Source of the DNA: Zeimonas sp044507525
GTDB lineage: Bacteria > Pseudomonadota > Gammaproteobacteria > Burkholderiales > Burkholderiaceae_E
Direction: 5' to 3'
Length of the DNA: 11,272 bases
Assembly (NCBI GenBank): GCA_044507525.1
Contig: JBIQJM010000105.1
Span: 1-11,272, forward strand
Position numbers and translations under genes: made by a program. This document shows positions 1-6,246 of this stretch, piece after piece. The notes beneath the pieces are model-generated. The model did no database searches. It saw only the letters and a program-made list of their open reading frames with translations, and had not been told where the DNA came from. Within the stretch, counting starts at the first letter, position 1; every line of letters begins with the position of its first letter.

Positions 1-918
1 AGAGCTGACCCCGCGCGGCAGGGCGCCGTCCGCGAGCTCGTCGAGCACCAGATCCAATCCCTCCGCCCAGTCGGGAAGGTGCAGGCCATAGCGTTCGCGC
101 ACACGCGAACAATCCAGACGGGCGTCGAGCGGCCGTGCCGCGGCGGTCGGATGGGCGCTCGACGCGACCGGCAACACTTCACGGACGACGAGCGCGTCGT
201 CGCCCACGCGCGCGCGCCAACCGGCAACGATCGCCTGCGCGAACGCATGCCACGAGGTCCAGCCGGCGGCGCAAAGATGCAGCAGCGCCGAGTCGAAGCA
301 GCCGCTGCGCCGCTCGACGGCAGCCCTGGCGATGATGTGCGCGGTGGCGTCGGCGACGAGCCGCGCCGGGGTCGGTGCGCCGACCTGGTCGGCCACCACC
401 TCGAGTCGCTCGCGTTCGGCGCCGAGTCGCAGGATCGTGCGCAGGAAATTGTGCCCGCGCGCCGCGTAGATCCAGCTGCTGCGGAGCACGAGCCAGTCTC
501 CTCCCGCCGAGGCCACCGCCTGCTCGCCGGCCAGCTTCGATCGCCCGTAGCAGTTCAACGGCGCCGTCGGCGCGCACTCGTCGTGGGGCGAAGCGCCCGT
601 GCCGTCGAAGACGTAGTCGGTCGAGTAGTGGACGAAGAGCGCGCCGGCACGCCGCGCAGCGTCGGCGAGCACGCCCGGCGCCCGCGCGTTGACGGCGAAC
701 GCCTGCGCGCTCTGCGCTTCGGCTTGATCGACCGCGGTGTAGGCGGCCGCATTCACGACGACGTCGGGCGCGATGCCCTCGACGAGCGTGGTCAGCGATT
801 CAGGTCGGGAGAGGTCCGCGCGCCGGCGATCGGCCGCGACCACCTCGCCGAGCGGCTGCAGGCTGCGCACGAGTTCCCAACCGAGCTGGCCGCCGGCGCC
901 GAGCAACAGTAACCTCAT
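1..918 (-). CDS. rfbD: dTDP-4-dehydrorhamnose reductase, 3' end cut by window edge
   Basis: Predicted to catalyse the last step of dTDP-L-rhamnose synthesis, the NAD(P)H-dependent reduction of dTDP-4-dehydro-L-rhamnose. This is a cytoplasmic step that feeds O-antigen or other rhamnose-containing surface glycans. The frame shows an N-terminal Rossmann nucleotide-binding motif GAGGQLG (residues 7-13), the STDYVFDG segment (99-106), and the short-chain dehydrogenase Tyr-x-x-x-Lys pair in YGRSK (Y124, K128). The 306 visible residues already reach the family's usual length of about 290-300, so probably only a few C-terminal residues lie beyond base 1; no stop codon is seen. The start is placed at the ATG at 918. 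Another in-frame ATG at 930 would add four residues, and neither has a convincing ribosome binding site. The gene is divergent from the next one with only about 31 bases between them, so any promoter must overlap the neighbour's coding sequence. The family call is secure; the exact start is not. Confidence 0.94.
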   Translation of the reverse strand, partial: MRLLLLGAGGQLGWELVRSLQPLGEVVAADRRRADLSRPESLTTLVEGIAPDVVVNAAAYTAVDQAEAQSAQAFAVNARAPGVLADAARRAGALFVHYSTDYVFDGTGASPHDECAPTAPLNCYGRSKLAGEQAVASAGGDWLVLRSSWIYAARGHNFLRTILRLGAERERLEVVADQVGAPTPARLVADATAHIIARAAVERRSGCFDSALLHLCAAGWTSWHAFAQAIVAGWRARVGDDALVVREVLPVASSAHPTAAARPLDARLDCSRVRERYGLHLPDWAEGLDLVLDELADGALPRGVSS

Positions 919-949
919 GCCTTCGAGCATGCCACGTCCGGCCCCCGCG

Positions 950-1330
950 ATGACCGCCTCCGAAGCGCACCTGCTCGACACCATCACCGCGATCGACGCG
1001 ACGCACGCCGGCGGCGTCGTCGTCTCGGGCTCGCACGGCGGCGTCTCGTCCACCGGCTTCGTGCTGCGCGCGGCGGCGAAGCCGAAGGCGGTCTTCTTCA
1101 ACGATGCGGGCGTCGGGAAGGACCGCGCAGGCGTGGTCGCTCTCGAGCTGCTCGACGCGGTCGGCGTCGCCTGCGCGGTCTACTCGCACGAGTCGGCGCG
1201 CATCGGCGATGCGCGCGACGGCTACGAGAACGGGGTCGTCAGCGGCGTGAACGCGGCCGGGCGTGCCGCCGGCATCGCCCCGGGGCAGCGCGTGCGCGAC
1301 GCGGTGCGCACGGCGGGCGCTTCGGTGTAG
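950..1330 (+). CDS. Unrecognised small protein with GSHGG and FNDAGVGKD motifs
   Basis: I cannot name this 126-residue protein. It reads as a real gene: a regular alternation of hydrophobic strands and helices, no low-complexity Arg runs, and motif-like blocks typical of a conserved enzyme or ligand-binding fold. These blocks are GSHGG after a hydrophobic strand (residues 27-31), FFNDAGVGKDRAG (49-61), SHESARIGDA (79-88) and GVVSGVN (95-101). There is no signal peptide and no membrane segment, so it is probably cytoplasmic. The layout suggests a small alpha/beta protein with glycine-rich loops, possibly binding a phosphate or nucleotide; that is inference only. I chose the ATG at 950. An in-frame ATG at 929 would add seven residues (MPRPAPA) and nearly touch the start of the divergent rfbD. 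Neither has a clear Shine-Dalgarno sequence. The rhomboid gene follows on the same strand after 71 bases. Confidence 0.72.
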   Translation: MTASEAHLLDTITAIDATHAGGVVVSGSHGGVSSTGFVLRAAAKPKAVFFNDAGVGKDRAGVVALELLDAVGVACAVYSHESARIGDARDGYENGVVSGVNAAGRAAGIAPGQRVRDAVRTAGASV

Positions 1331-1401
1331 GCTCGGATTCCGGATGCGGGTGGCCCGTCGATTGCGGGCAGGCCCGTCCCTCGTTCGAACCGGATCGCCT
1401 C

Positions 1402-2001
1402 TTGCTCACGCCCTTCATCCAGCTCCTGCTCACCCTCAACGTCATCGGCTTCCTGCTGCAGGGGCTGCTCGGGCCGGTGATGATCCACTGGTTCGCGCTC
1501 TGGCCGGGCCACTGGGCGAACGTGCTCGCCGCACCGTGGACGCTGGTCAGCTACAGCTTCCTGCACGGGGGGCTCATGCACCTCGTCTTCAACATGTTCG
1601 CGATCTGGATGTTCGGCACCGATCTCGAGCGCGTCTGGGGAGCGCGGCGCCTGGCCTTCGGCTATTTCCTCGGCGTCGTCACCGGCGCGATCGCGCAGAT
1701 CGTCGTCGGCGAGGCCTTCGGCGGCGGCGGGCTGCCGGTGATCGGCGCCTCGGCCGGCGTGTTCGCGGTGCTGCTCAGCTACGCGATCGTGTTCCCGAAC
1801 CGCACGGTGATGCTGCTCTTTCCGCCGATCCCGATGCCGGCCCGCGTGTTCGTCGCGCTGTACGGCGGACTCGAATTGGTGCTGGGCGTCACGGGTTCCG
1901 CCTCGGGCGTCGCGCACTTCGCGCACCTGGGCGGAATGCTCGGCGGATGGATCGCCTATCGGTTCGGCGGCACGATGTCGCGATGGAACCGCAGACGCTG
2001 A
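1402..2001 (+). CDS. Rhomboid family intramembrane serine protease
   Basis: Predicted inner-membrane protease that cleaves transmembrane segments of other membrane proteins inside the bilayer. The 199-residue protein has about six hydrophobic segments and the family's catalytic pattern. HLVFN (H60, N64) matches the oxyanion-side HxxxN motif. GASAG (residues 115-119) carries the nucleophile S117. AHFAHLGG (171-178) carries the catalytic histidine, most likely H175. It has no extra soluble domain, so it is a minimal six-helix rhomboid. The start is a TTG at 1402, because no in-frame ATG or GTG lies between the upstream stop region and the first membrane segment; the ribosome binding site is poor. 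It may be co-transcribed with the preceding small gene (71-base gap) and the rhodanese gene (103-base gap). The substrate cannot be predicted. The family call is firm. Confidence 0.93.
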   Translation: MLTPFIQLLLTLNVIGFLLQGLLGPVMIHWFALWPGHWANVLAAPWTLVSYSFLHGGLMHLVFNMFAIWMFGTDLERVWGARRLAFGYFLGVVTGAIAQIVVGEAFGGGGLPVIGASAGVFAVLLSYAIVFPNRTVMLLFPPIPMPARVFVALYGGLELVLGVTGSASGVAHFAHLGGMLGGWIAYRFGGTMSRWNRRR

Positions 2002-2104
2002 GGAACGCCGACGCGCCGACGGTGCACACTCCCGGCTGCGCATTTCGATCCTCGGCCGCCGAATAAGCGATGCCGCGCCGCGGCCACCGCACTACGATCG
2101 CCCA

Positions 2105-2497
2105 ATGAAGGATCTCCTGCCCTCCCAGGCCCACGACTTCGTCCAGAGCAACCCGGAAGCGCTCTTCGTCGACTGCCGCAGCGACCCCGAGTACTTCTTC
2201 GTCGGCCACGCCGTCGGATCGATGCACGTCCCCTGGTACGACGCGCCCGACTGGGACTTCAACCCGCATTTCGTCACCGACGTGAAGAAGCTGGCGGGGA
2301 ACTCGCTAGACCGTCCGGTCGTGCTGATCTGCCGCAGCGGCAAGCGCTCGGTGGAGGCGGCGCTCGCGCTCGAGGCGGCCGGCTTCACCGACGTGTACAA
2401 CGTGCTGCACGGCTTCGAGGGCGACCTGAACGCCGACCGGCAACGGGGCAAGAGCAACGGCTGGCGCTACGACGGCCTTCCCTGGGAGCAGTTCTAG
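2105..2497 (+). CDS. Single-domain rhodanese-like sulfurtransferase
   Basis: A 130-residue protein made almost entirely of one rhodanese domain, with no signal peptide, so probably cytoplasmic. The active-site loop CRSGKRS (residues 76-82) carries the persulfide-forming Cys76. The upstream FVDCRSDPEYFFVGHAVGSMHVPW block (residues 21-44) matches the conserved entry strand with its Asp and Arg and the G-H-x-x-G-S-x-x-x-P turn. The likely role is transfer of sulfane sulfur to cyanide, thioredoxin or another thiol acceptor; the physiological acceptor is unknown. A basic loop in the active site, here Lys80 and Arg81, is usual for sulfurtransferases rather than for Cdc25-like phosphatases. The ATG at 2105 gives the expected length, although its Shine-Dalgarno sequence is weak. 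It ends tail to tail with the DUF3567 gene, 10 bases away. Confidence 0.93.
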   Translation: MKDLLPSQAHDFVQSNPEALFVDCRSDPEYFFVGHAVGSMHVPWYDAPDWDFNPHFVTDVKKLAGNSLDRPVVLICRSGKRSVEAALALEAAGFTDVYNVLHGFEGDLNADRQRGKSNGWRYDGLPWEQF

Positions 2498-2507
2498 CTC
2501 CGGCGCC

Positions 2508-2753
2508 TCAATGCAGTACCAGCGGGTGCTGCATCAGCCCTTCGAAACGCCGCAGGAAGTCGTCGACCTGCTCTTCGGACGGCTCGCTCTCGATCAGCTC
2601 CTGGACGCCGCTGCGGAACTGCTCGGCGAGGTCGCCGCCGAGGTAGATCTCCTTGCGGCCCAGCTTGTCCATGATCTCGAAGCCGCCGACATCGCCGTCC
2701 AGGTCGTGGAACTCGACGACGCAGTAGTTCGAACTGTTGTAGATCATGTTCAT
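2508..2753 (-). CDS. DUF3567 family small protein
   Basis: This 81-residue acidic protein begins MNMIYNSSNYCVVEF and continues with GGFEIMDK, GRKEIYLGG and LAEQF, ending HPLVLH. I recognise this pattern as the DUF3567 family, common in Burkholderiales; no biochemical role is established to my knowledge. It has no signal peptide or membrane segment. The ATG at 2753 is chosen over an in-frame GTG at 2765 because the GTG sits inside a good Shine-Dalgarno stretch (GGTGAGGTG, minus strand, 2758-2766), which is correctly spaced only for the ATG. It is transcribed towards the rhodanese gene, and a candidate promoter lies just upstream. The acidic C-terminal half (ESEPSEEQVDDFLRRF) is probably helical. 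Family assignment is confident; function is unknown. Confidence 0.92.
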   Translation of the reverse strand: MNMIYNSSNYCVVEFHDLDGDVGGFEIMDKLGRKEIYLGGDLAEQFRSGVQELIESEPSEEQVDDFLRRFEGLMQHPLVLH

Positions 2754-2776
2754 CCGGCACCTCACCCAGTGCTGGG

Positions 2777-2805
2777 GAAATAGGGTCGCGGGTCGCGAGT
2801 TTCAA
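2777..2805 (-). promoter_or_regulatory. Candidate sigma70 promoter for the DUF3567 gene
   Basis: Read on the minus strand, TTGAAA (2800-2805) is followed after exactly 17 bases by TATTTC (2777-2782). The -35 matches 5 of 6 consensus bases and the -10 only 3 of 6. The implied transcript start near 2770 leaves a short leader holding the Shine-Dalgarno sequence. The position is right, but the -10 is weak, so this is a suggestion only. Confidence 0.3.
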
Positions 2806-2889
2806 GCGAAGCGCGAGCCGACCGTCGTCAATGCCACTCCGATGGGATGCACCCTCCGCAACTTAAGCGAGTGCCTACTGTCGACGAAA

Positions 2890-2949
2890 ACCGCTTGGCT
2901 CATCGCCGAAGCCGCTCTCGCCGCGCTTACAGTATGCGCAGCAAGCGGT
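2890..2949 (-). terminator. Candidate terminator downstream of trkH (long-loop stem plus U run)
   Basis: On the minus strand, downstream of trkH, ACCGCTTG (2942-2949) pairs perfectly with CAAGCGGT (2890-2897), and the second arm runs straight into a T run (TTTT counting the last base of the arm). The 44-base loop is GC-rich and can fold further, for example GCGC (2923-2926) with GCGC (2936-2939). The U run argues for termination of the trkH transcript. The unusually long loop argues against a textbook intrinsic terminator. Confidence 0.35.
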
Positions 2950-2960
2950 CTGCCCACCAA

Positions 2961-2976
2961 CGGGGGAAAACCCCCG
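2961..2976 (-). terminator. Compact hairpin just after the trkH stop codon
   Basis: CGGGGG (2961-2966) and CCCCCG (2971-2976) form a perfect 6-base-pair stem closed by a four-base A/T loop, 7 bases past the trkH stop. In the trkH direction it is followed by TTGGTGG rather than a U run. It may therefore be a 3'-end stabiliser or part of a two-step termination region together with the larger stem at 2890-2949. Confidence 0.4.
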
Positions 2977-2983
2977 CGACGGC

Positions 2984-4441
2984 TCAGCGCCGCCAGAACG
3001 CGGGCGTGAAGATCACGAAGAAGGTCAGCAGCTCGAGCCGCCCCGCGAGCATCGCGAAGGCCAGCAGCCAGGTCTGGAAGTCGCTCAGCGACGCGTAGTT
3101 GTCGGTCGGGCCGTAGCGGCCGAGCGCGGGTCCGACGTTGTTCACGGTGGCGACCGCGGCCGAGACCGCGGTGACGAAGTCCTCGCCGGTGGCGATCAGC
3201 AGCAGCACGAGGGCGAGCTGCGTCAGGCCCCACAGCAGCATGTAGCCGAGCACCGCGAAGATGATCCGGTTGTCGACGACCTGCCCGTTGAGCGTGAGCG
3301 GCGCGATCGCGCGCGGATGCACGAGCCGGATGAGCTCGCGCCGCGCCTGCTTGATGAGGATCAGCGAGCGGATCATCTTGATGCCGCCGCCGGTCGACCC
3401 GGCCGAAGAACCGACGCAGGCGAGGAAGAGCAGCCACAGCGGCGCGAACAAGGGCCAGGACTCGTAGTCCTGGCTGGAATAGCCGGTGGTCGTGCCGATC
3501 GCCACCGTGTTGAACAGCGCATGGCGCAGCGAGACGAGCAGGCTGGGATACTGGCCGTTCCAGTGCAGGTAGGCGCCCAGCGCCAGCGCGCTGCAGAGCA
3601 GCAGCCCCCAGACGGCCGGCGCCTCGGGATCGCGCCAGTACGCGAGCAGCGAGCGCTGGCGCAGCGCGACGAAGTGCGTGAAGAAGTTCAGCACCGCGAC
3701 GAGCATGAAGGCGACGAGCACCATCTCGACGGCGGGCGACGCGAACGCGGCGATGTTCGCGTCGCGCGTCGAGAAGCCGCCGAGCGACATCGTCGAGAAC
3801 GCATGGCAGACCGCCTCGAACCAGTCGAGCCCCGCCCAGTGCAGTGCCACGATGCACGCGACCGTCAGGCCGGTGTAGACGAGCCACAGGTATTTCGCGG
3901 TCTGCGTGATGCGCGGCGTGAGCCGGTTCTCCTTCATCGGACCGGGCATCTCGTTGCGGAACAGCTGCAGCCCGCCGACGCCGAGCAGGGGAAGGATGGC
4001 GACGGCCATCACGATGATCCCCATGCCGCCGTACCACTGCATCGCGTGGCGCCAGAGATTGAGCGACTGCGGCAGGTGCTCGAGGCCGACGAGGATCGTC
4101 GAGCCGGTCGTCGTCAGGCCCGCCACGGCTTCGAAGTACGCGTCGGTGAACGACAGACCCGGGATCTCGAGCAGCAGCGGGACGGCGCCCGCCAGCGACA
4201 TCGTCACCCAGCCGAGCACGACGAGCAGGCAGCCGTCGCGCGGCTCGAGCTCGCGCCGGTAGCGTCTCGTGGCGGCCCACAGCAACGCACCGACGACCAG
4301 GCAGCCGATGCTGGCGGCGAGGAAGCCCCGATGACTGCCGTCGCCGACGGCGATCGACCACCCGAAGGGCAGCGCGAAGGTCGCCGAGAACACCATCAGC
4401 ATGCCGCCCAGCACGTGGGCGATGACGAGAAGGCGGTTCAA
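2984..4441 (-). CDS. trkH: Trk system potassium uptake protein TrkH
   Basis: Ion-conducting inner-membrane subunit of the Trk potassium uptake system, gated by the cytoplasmic NAD-binding subunit TrkA. At 485 residues it has the normal family length. All four pore-loop filters can be read: GLTTTGST (108-115), STMSLGGFST (216-225), IGTTTGYSS (315-323) and TVNNVGPALG (432-441). Hydrophobic membrane helices surround each one. SSAGSTGGGIKM (345-356) matches the conserved stretch before the D3 intramembrane loop. The start is a TTG at 4441, which gives the expected first helix (MNRLLVIAHVLGGMLMVF). No in-frame ATG lies close upstream and the Shine-Dalgarno sequence is poor. The preceding gene ends 79 bases upstream. 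Its partner trkA lies over 5.8 kb away, separated by a transporter-amidase block. Read-through from that block or an unseen local promoter could drive it. Confidence 0.96.
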   Translation of the reverse strand: MNRLLVIAHVLGGMLMVFSATFALPFGWSIAVGDGSHRGFLAASIGCLVVGALLWAATRRYRRELEPRDGCLLVVLGWVTMSLAGAVPLLLEIPGLSFTDAYFEAVAGLTTTGSTILVGLEHLPQSLNLWRHAMQWYGGMGIIVMAVAILPLLGVGGLQLFRNEMPGPMKENRLTPRITQTAKYLWLVYTGLTVACIVALHWAGLDWFEAVCHAFSTMSLGGFSTRDANIAAFASPAVEMVLVAFMLVAVLNFFTHFVALRQRSLLAYWRDPEAPAVWGLLLCSALALGAYLHWNGQYPSLLVSLRHALFNTVAIGTTTGYSSQDYESWPLFAPLWLLFLACVGSSAGSTGGGIKMIRSLILIKQARRELIRLVHPRAIAPLTLNGQVVDNRIIFAVLGYMLLWGLTQLALVLLLIATGEDFVTAVSAAVATVNNVGPALGRYGPTDNYASLSDFQTWLLAFAMLAGRLELLTFFVIFTPAFWRR

Positions 4442-4520
4442 GCGGGTTGGGCGACGGCGGGGATTCGATTCACGCGGCGACCGGCAGGCCGTTCACGCGA
4501 GTTCCGGGAGCCCTTTCACT

Positions 4521-4817
4521 TCAGGCGGGGCCGAGATCCCATCGCTCGGGAAGCGGCTCGATCAGCCCCATCTTCTGCAGCATGTCGAGCGCGTCGTCGA
4601 GGCCGCGGTAGCTGTGCAGCAGCGTGCGCAGCACCTGCACGCTGCGCCGGCCGTCGACCAGCGCGAGCACGGTGCGCAGGCGGCGCGGGATCGTCGCCTC
4701 GGCGCGCCGCGACTCCTCGCGGCCGATGCGCGTCTTGATGTAGACGAGCGCAGCGGGCAGCGGCGCCGGCTCGCCGGCCGACGCGAGCTGCCGCAACAGG
4801 GTGTCGATCGAACTCAT
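4521..4817 (-). CDS. Hypothetical 98-residue protein, possible winged-helix-like fold
   Basis: I do not recognise this protein as a named family. It is soluble, with no signal peptide or membrane segment. The N-terminal half (MSSIDTLLRQLASAG..., then YIKTRIGREESRRAE) is basic. The C-terminal half reads RTVLALVDGRRSVQVLRTLLHSYRGLDDALDMLQKMGLIEPL (residues 48-89). This helix-turn-helix-strand rhythm, with VDGRRS and a closing LxxxGLIE, is typical of small winged-helix-like modules attached to response regulators or standing alone. That resemblance is inferred from the pattern, not from a search. The ATG at 4817 lies 18 bases after the amidase stop, so the gene is probably co-transcribed with dctPQM-amidase. 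Its own Shine-Dalgarno sequence is weak, which suggests translational coupling. It is 79 bases upstream of trkH, so it could belong functionally to either side. Confidence 0.75.
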   Translation of the reverse strand: MSSIDTLLRQLASAGEPAPLPAALVYIKTRIGREESRRAEATIPRRLRTVLALVDGRRSVQVLRTLLHSYRGLDDALDMLQKMGLIEPLPERWDLGPA

Positions 4818-4835
4818 GCCGCGATGGTACCCGCG

Positions 4836-6224
4836 TCAGCCGGCGCCGTGTTCCTTCGCCCCGCGCAGCAGCCAGCGTGCGGTGCGCAGCAGGCGCGCGT
4901 CGTTGCCATGGCGGCCGACGAGCTGCACGCCGAGCGGCAGCGCCTTCGCGGCGCGCAGCAGCGGAACGCTGAGCGCGGGCAAGCCGAGGTAGGTCCACAG
5001 CGTGCACATCAACGGGTCGCCGGTGCCCTCGGACGCGAGCGGCGCGATGCCGAGCGCGGCGGGACAGGCGATCGCATCGAAGCGGTCGAACAGCGGATCG
5101 ATCGCCGCCGAGACGCGCGCGCGACACTCGATCGCGTTGCGATAGTCGACCGCGAGGATCGCGCGCCCGCGTTCGATCTGCCGGCGCAACGACTCCGACA
5201 GCCGGTCGCGCCCGGTGTCGTATTCGCGCGCGTACGAAGCGGCGATGTCGGCCTCCATCACCGTGCGCTGCCAGGCGACGGCCTGCCCCGCCACCGGCGG
5301 CAACTCCACCTCCTCGATGGTGTCGCCGAGTCCTTCGACCCATCGGAGGTAGGCGCGCTTCGCATCGGCTGCGACGCGATCCCACCACGGGGTGCGCGCC
5401 CAGCCCAGGCGCGGCCGCGTCGGTGCCTCGCTCGACGCGATCGCGGCGAGCGGCGGCGTCGGCGCGCAGACGGTGGCCGGATCGGCAGGATCGGGTCCGA
5501 AGAGCGCCTCGGCCAGCGCGGCGGCATCGTCGACGTCGCGCGCGAAGACGCCGACCTGGTCGAGCGACGGCGACTGGCGCAGCACGCCGCCGCGTGCGAT
5601 GCGCCCGAAGCTCGGCTTGTAGCCGACGACGCCGCAGAACGACGCGGGGCGGATCACCGAGCCGTTGGTCTGCGTGCCGATCGCCAGCGGCACCATCCCG
5701 CAGGCGACGGCCGCGGCCGACCCGCTGGACGACCCGCCCGGCGAATGCGCGATGTCGTGCGGATTGCGCGTCTTGCCGGCGGCGTAGGTGGCAAGCTCGG
5801 TGGTCACCGTCTTGCCCAGCGGCCACGCGCCCGCCCGGCGCAGCTGCGCGACGAGCGCCGCGTCTTCGTCGGCGATGCGGCCGGCGTGCAGCGGCGTGCC
5901 GTCGCCGGTCGGCATGCCGCGCACGTCGACGATGTCCTTCACCGCGACGGGCACGCCGAGCAGCGGTCCCGCGGCATCGCCACTCGCGATCGCCTCGTCG
6001 ATCGCGCCCGCCGCAGCCAGCGCATGTTCGCGATCGAGATGCTCCCAGGCCTTCACCCGGTCCTCGCGCGCGTCGACGACGTCGAGCAGCGCCCGCGTGT
6101 ACTCGACGCACGAAAGGCGCCGCGCCCGAATCGCGCCGGCCGCCTCGACGGCAGGAAGCCGCGACAGCTCGGTCCCGCGCGACTCCCGAGCCGCTCGCGG
6201 CTCCCCTTCCCGTTCCCCCTTCAC
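4836..6224 (-). CDS. Amidase signature family hydrolase
   Basis: A 462-residue cytoplasmic hydrolase of the amidase signature family, which cleaves carboxamide bonds to release ammonia or an amine. The Ser-cisSer-Lys triad is intact: K96 in VPVAVKD, the cis-serine S165 in the SPGGSSSGSAAAVA signature (161-174), and the nucleophile S189 in GTQTNGSVIRP (183-193). Length is normal for a stand-alone amidase. It lacks context for GatA, since no gatB or gatC neighbour is present, so a catabolic or detoxifying role is more likely. The start is a GTG at 6224, supported by a strong Shine-Dalgarno sequence (GAAGGG, minus strand, 6232-6237) seven bases upstream. It follows dctM by 22 bases, so the enzyme is probably co-expressed with the TRAP transporter and may act on the imported compound. 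The substrate cannot be deduced from the sequence. Confidence 0.95.
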   Translation of the reverse strand: MKGEREGEPRAARESRGTELSRLPAVEAAGAIRARRLSCVEYTRALLDVVDAREDRVKAWEHLDREHALAAAGAIDEAIASGDAAGPLLGVPVAVKDIVDVRGMPTGDGTPLHAGRIADEDAALVAQLRRAGAWPLGKTVTTELATYAAGKTRNPHDIAHSPGGSSSGSAAAVACGMVPLAIGTQTNGSVIRPASFCGVVGYKPSFGRIARGGVLRQSPSLDQVGVFARDVDDAAALAEALFGPDPADPATVCAPTPPLAAIASSEAPTRPRLGWARTPWWDRVAADAKRAYLRWVEGLGDTIEEVELPPVAGQAVAWQRTVMEADIAASYAREYDTGRDRLSESLRRQIERGRAILAVDYRNAIECRARVSAAIDPLFDRFDAIACPAALGIAPLASEGTGDPLMCTLWTYLGLPALSVPLLRAAKALPLGVQLVGRHGNDARLLRTARWLLRGAKEHGAG

Positions 6225-6246
6225 CCGATCACCCTTCAGCGCCCGA

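Noticed and set aside
79..912. Plus-strand open frame of 277 codons
   Set aside because: It is antisense to the rfbD frame, which has a Rossmann motif and the Tyr/Lys pair. The plus-strand product is Arg-rich with no pattern.
1352..1378. GGCCCGTC repeated at 1352-1359 and 1371-1378, with a 5-base stem between GCCCG and CGGGC
   Set aside because: Repeats and stems this short are expected by chance in such GC-rich DNA, and no regulator site or U run is associated with them.
3317..4738. Plus-strand open frame of 473 codons opposite trkH
   Set aside because: A charged, repetitive product typical of GC-rich antisense frames; trkH on the other strand is complete with four pore loops.
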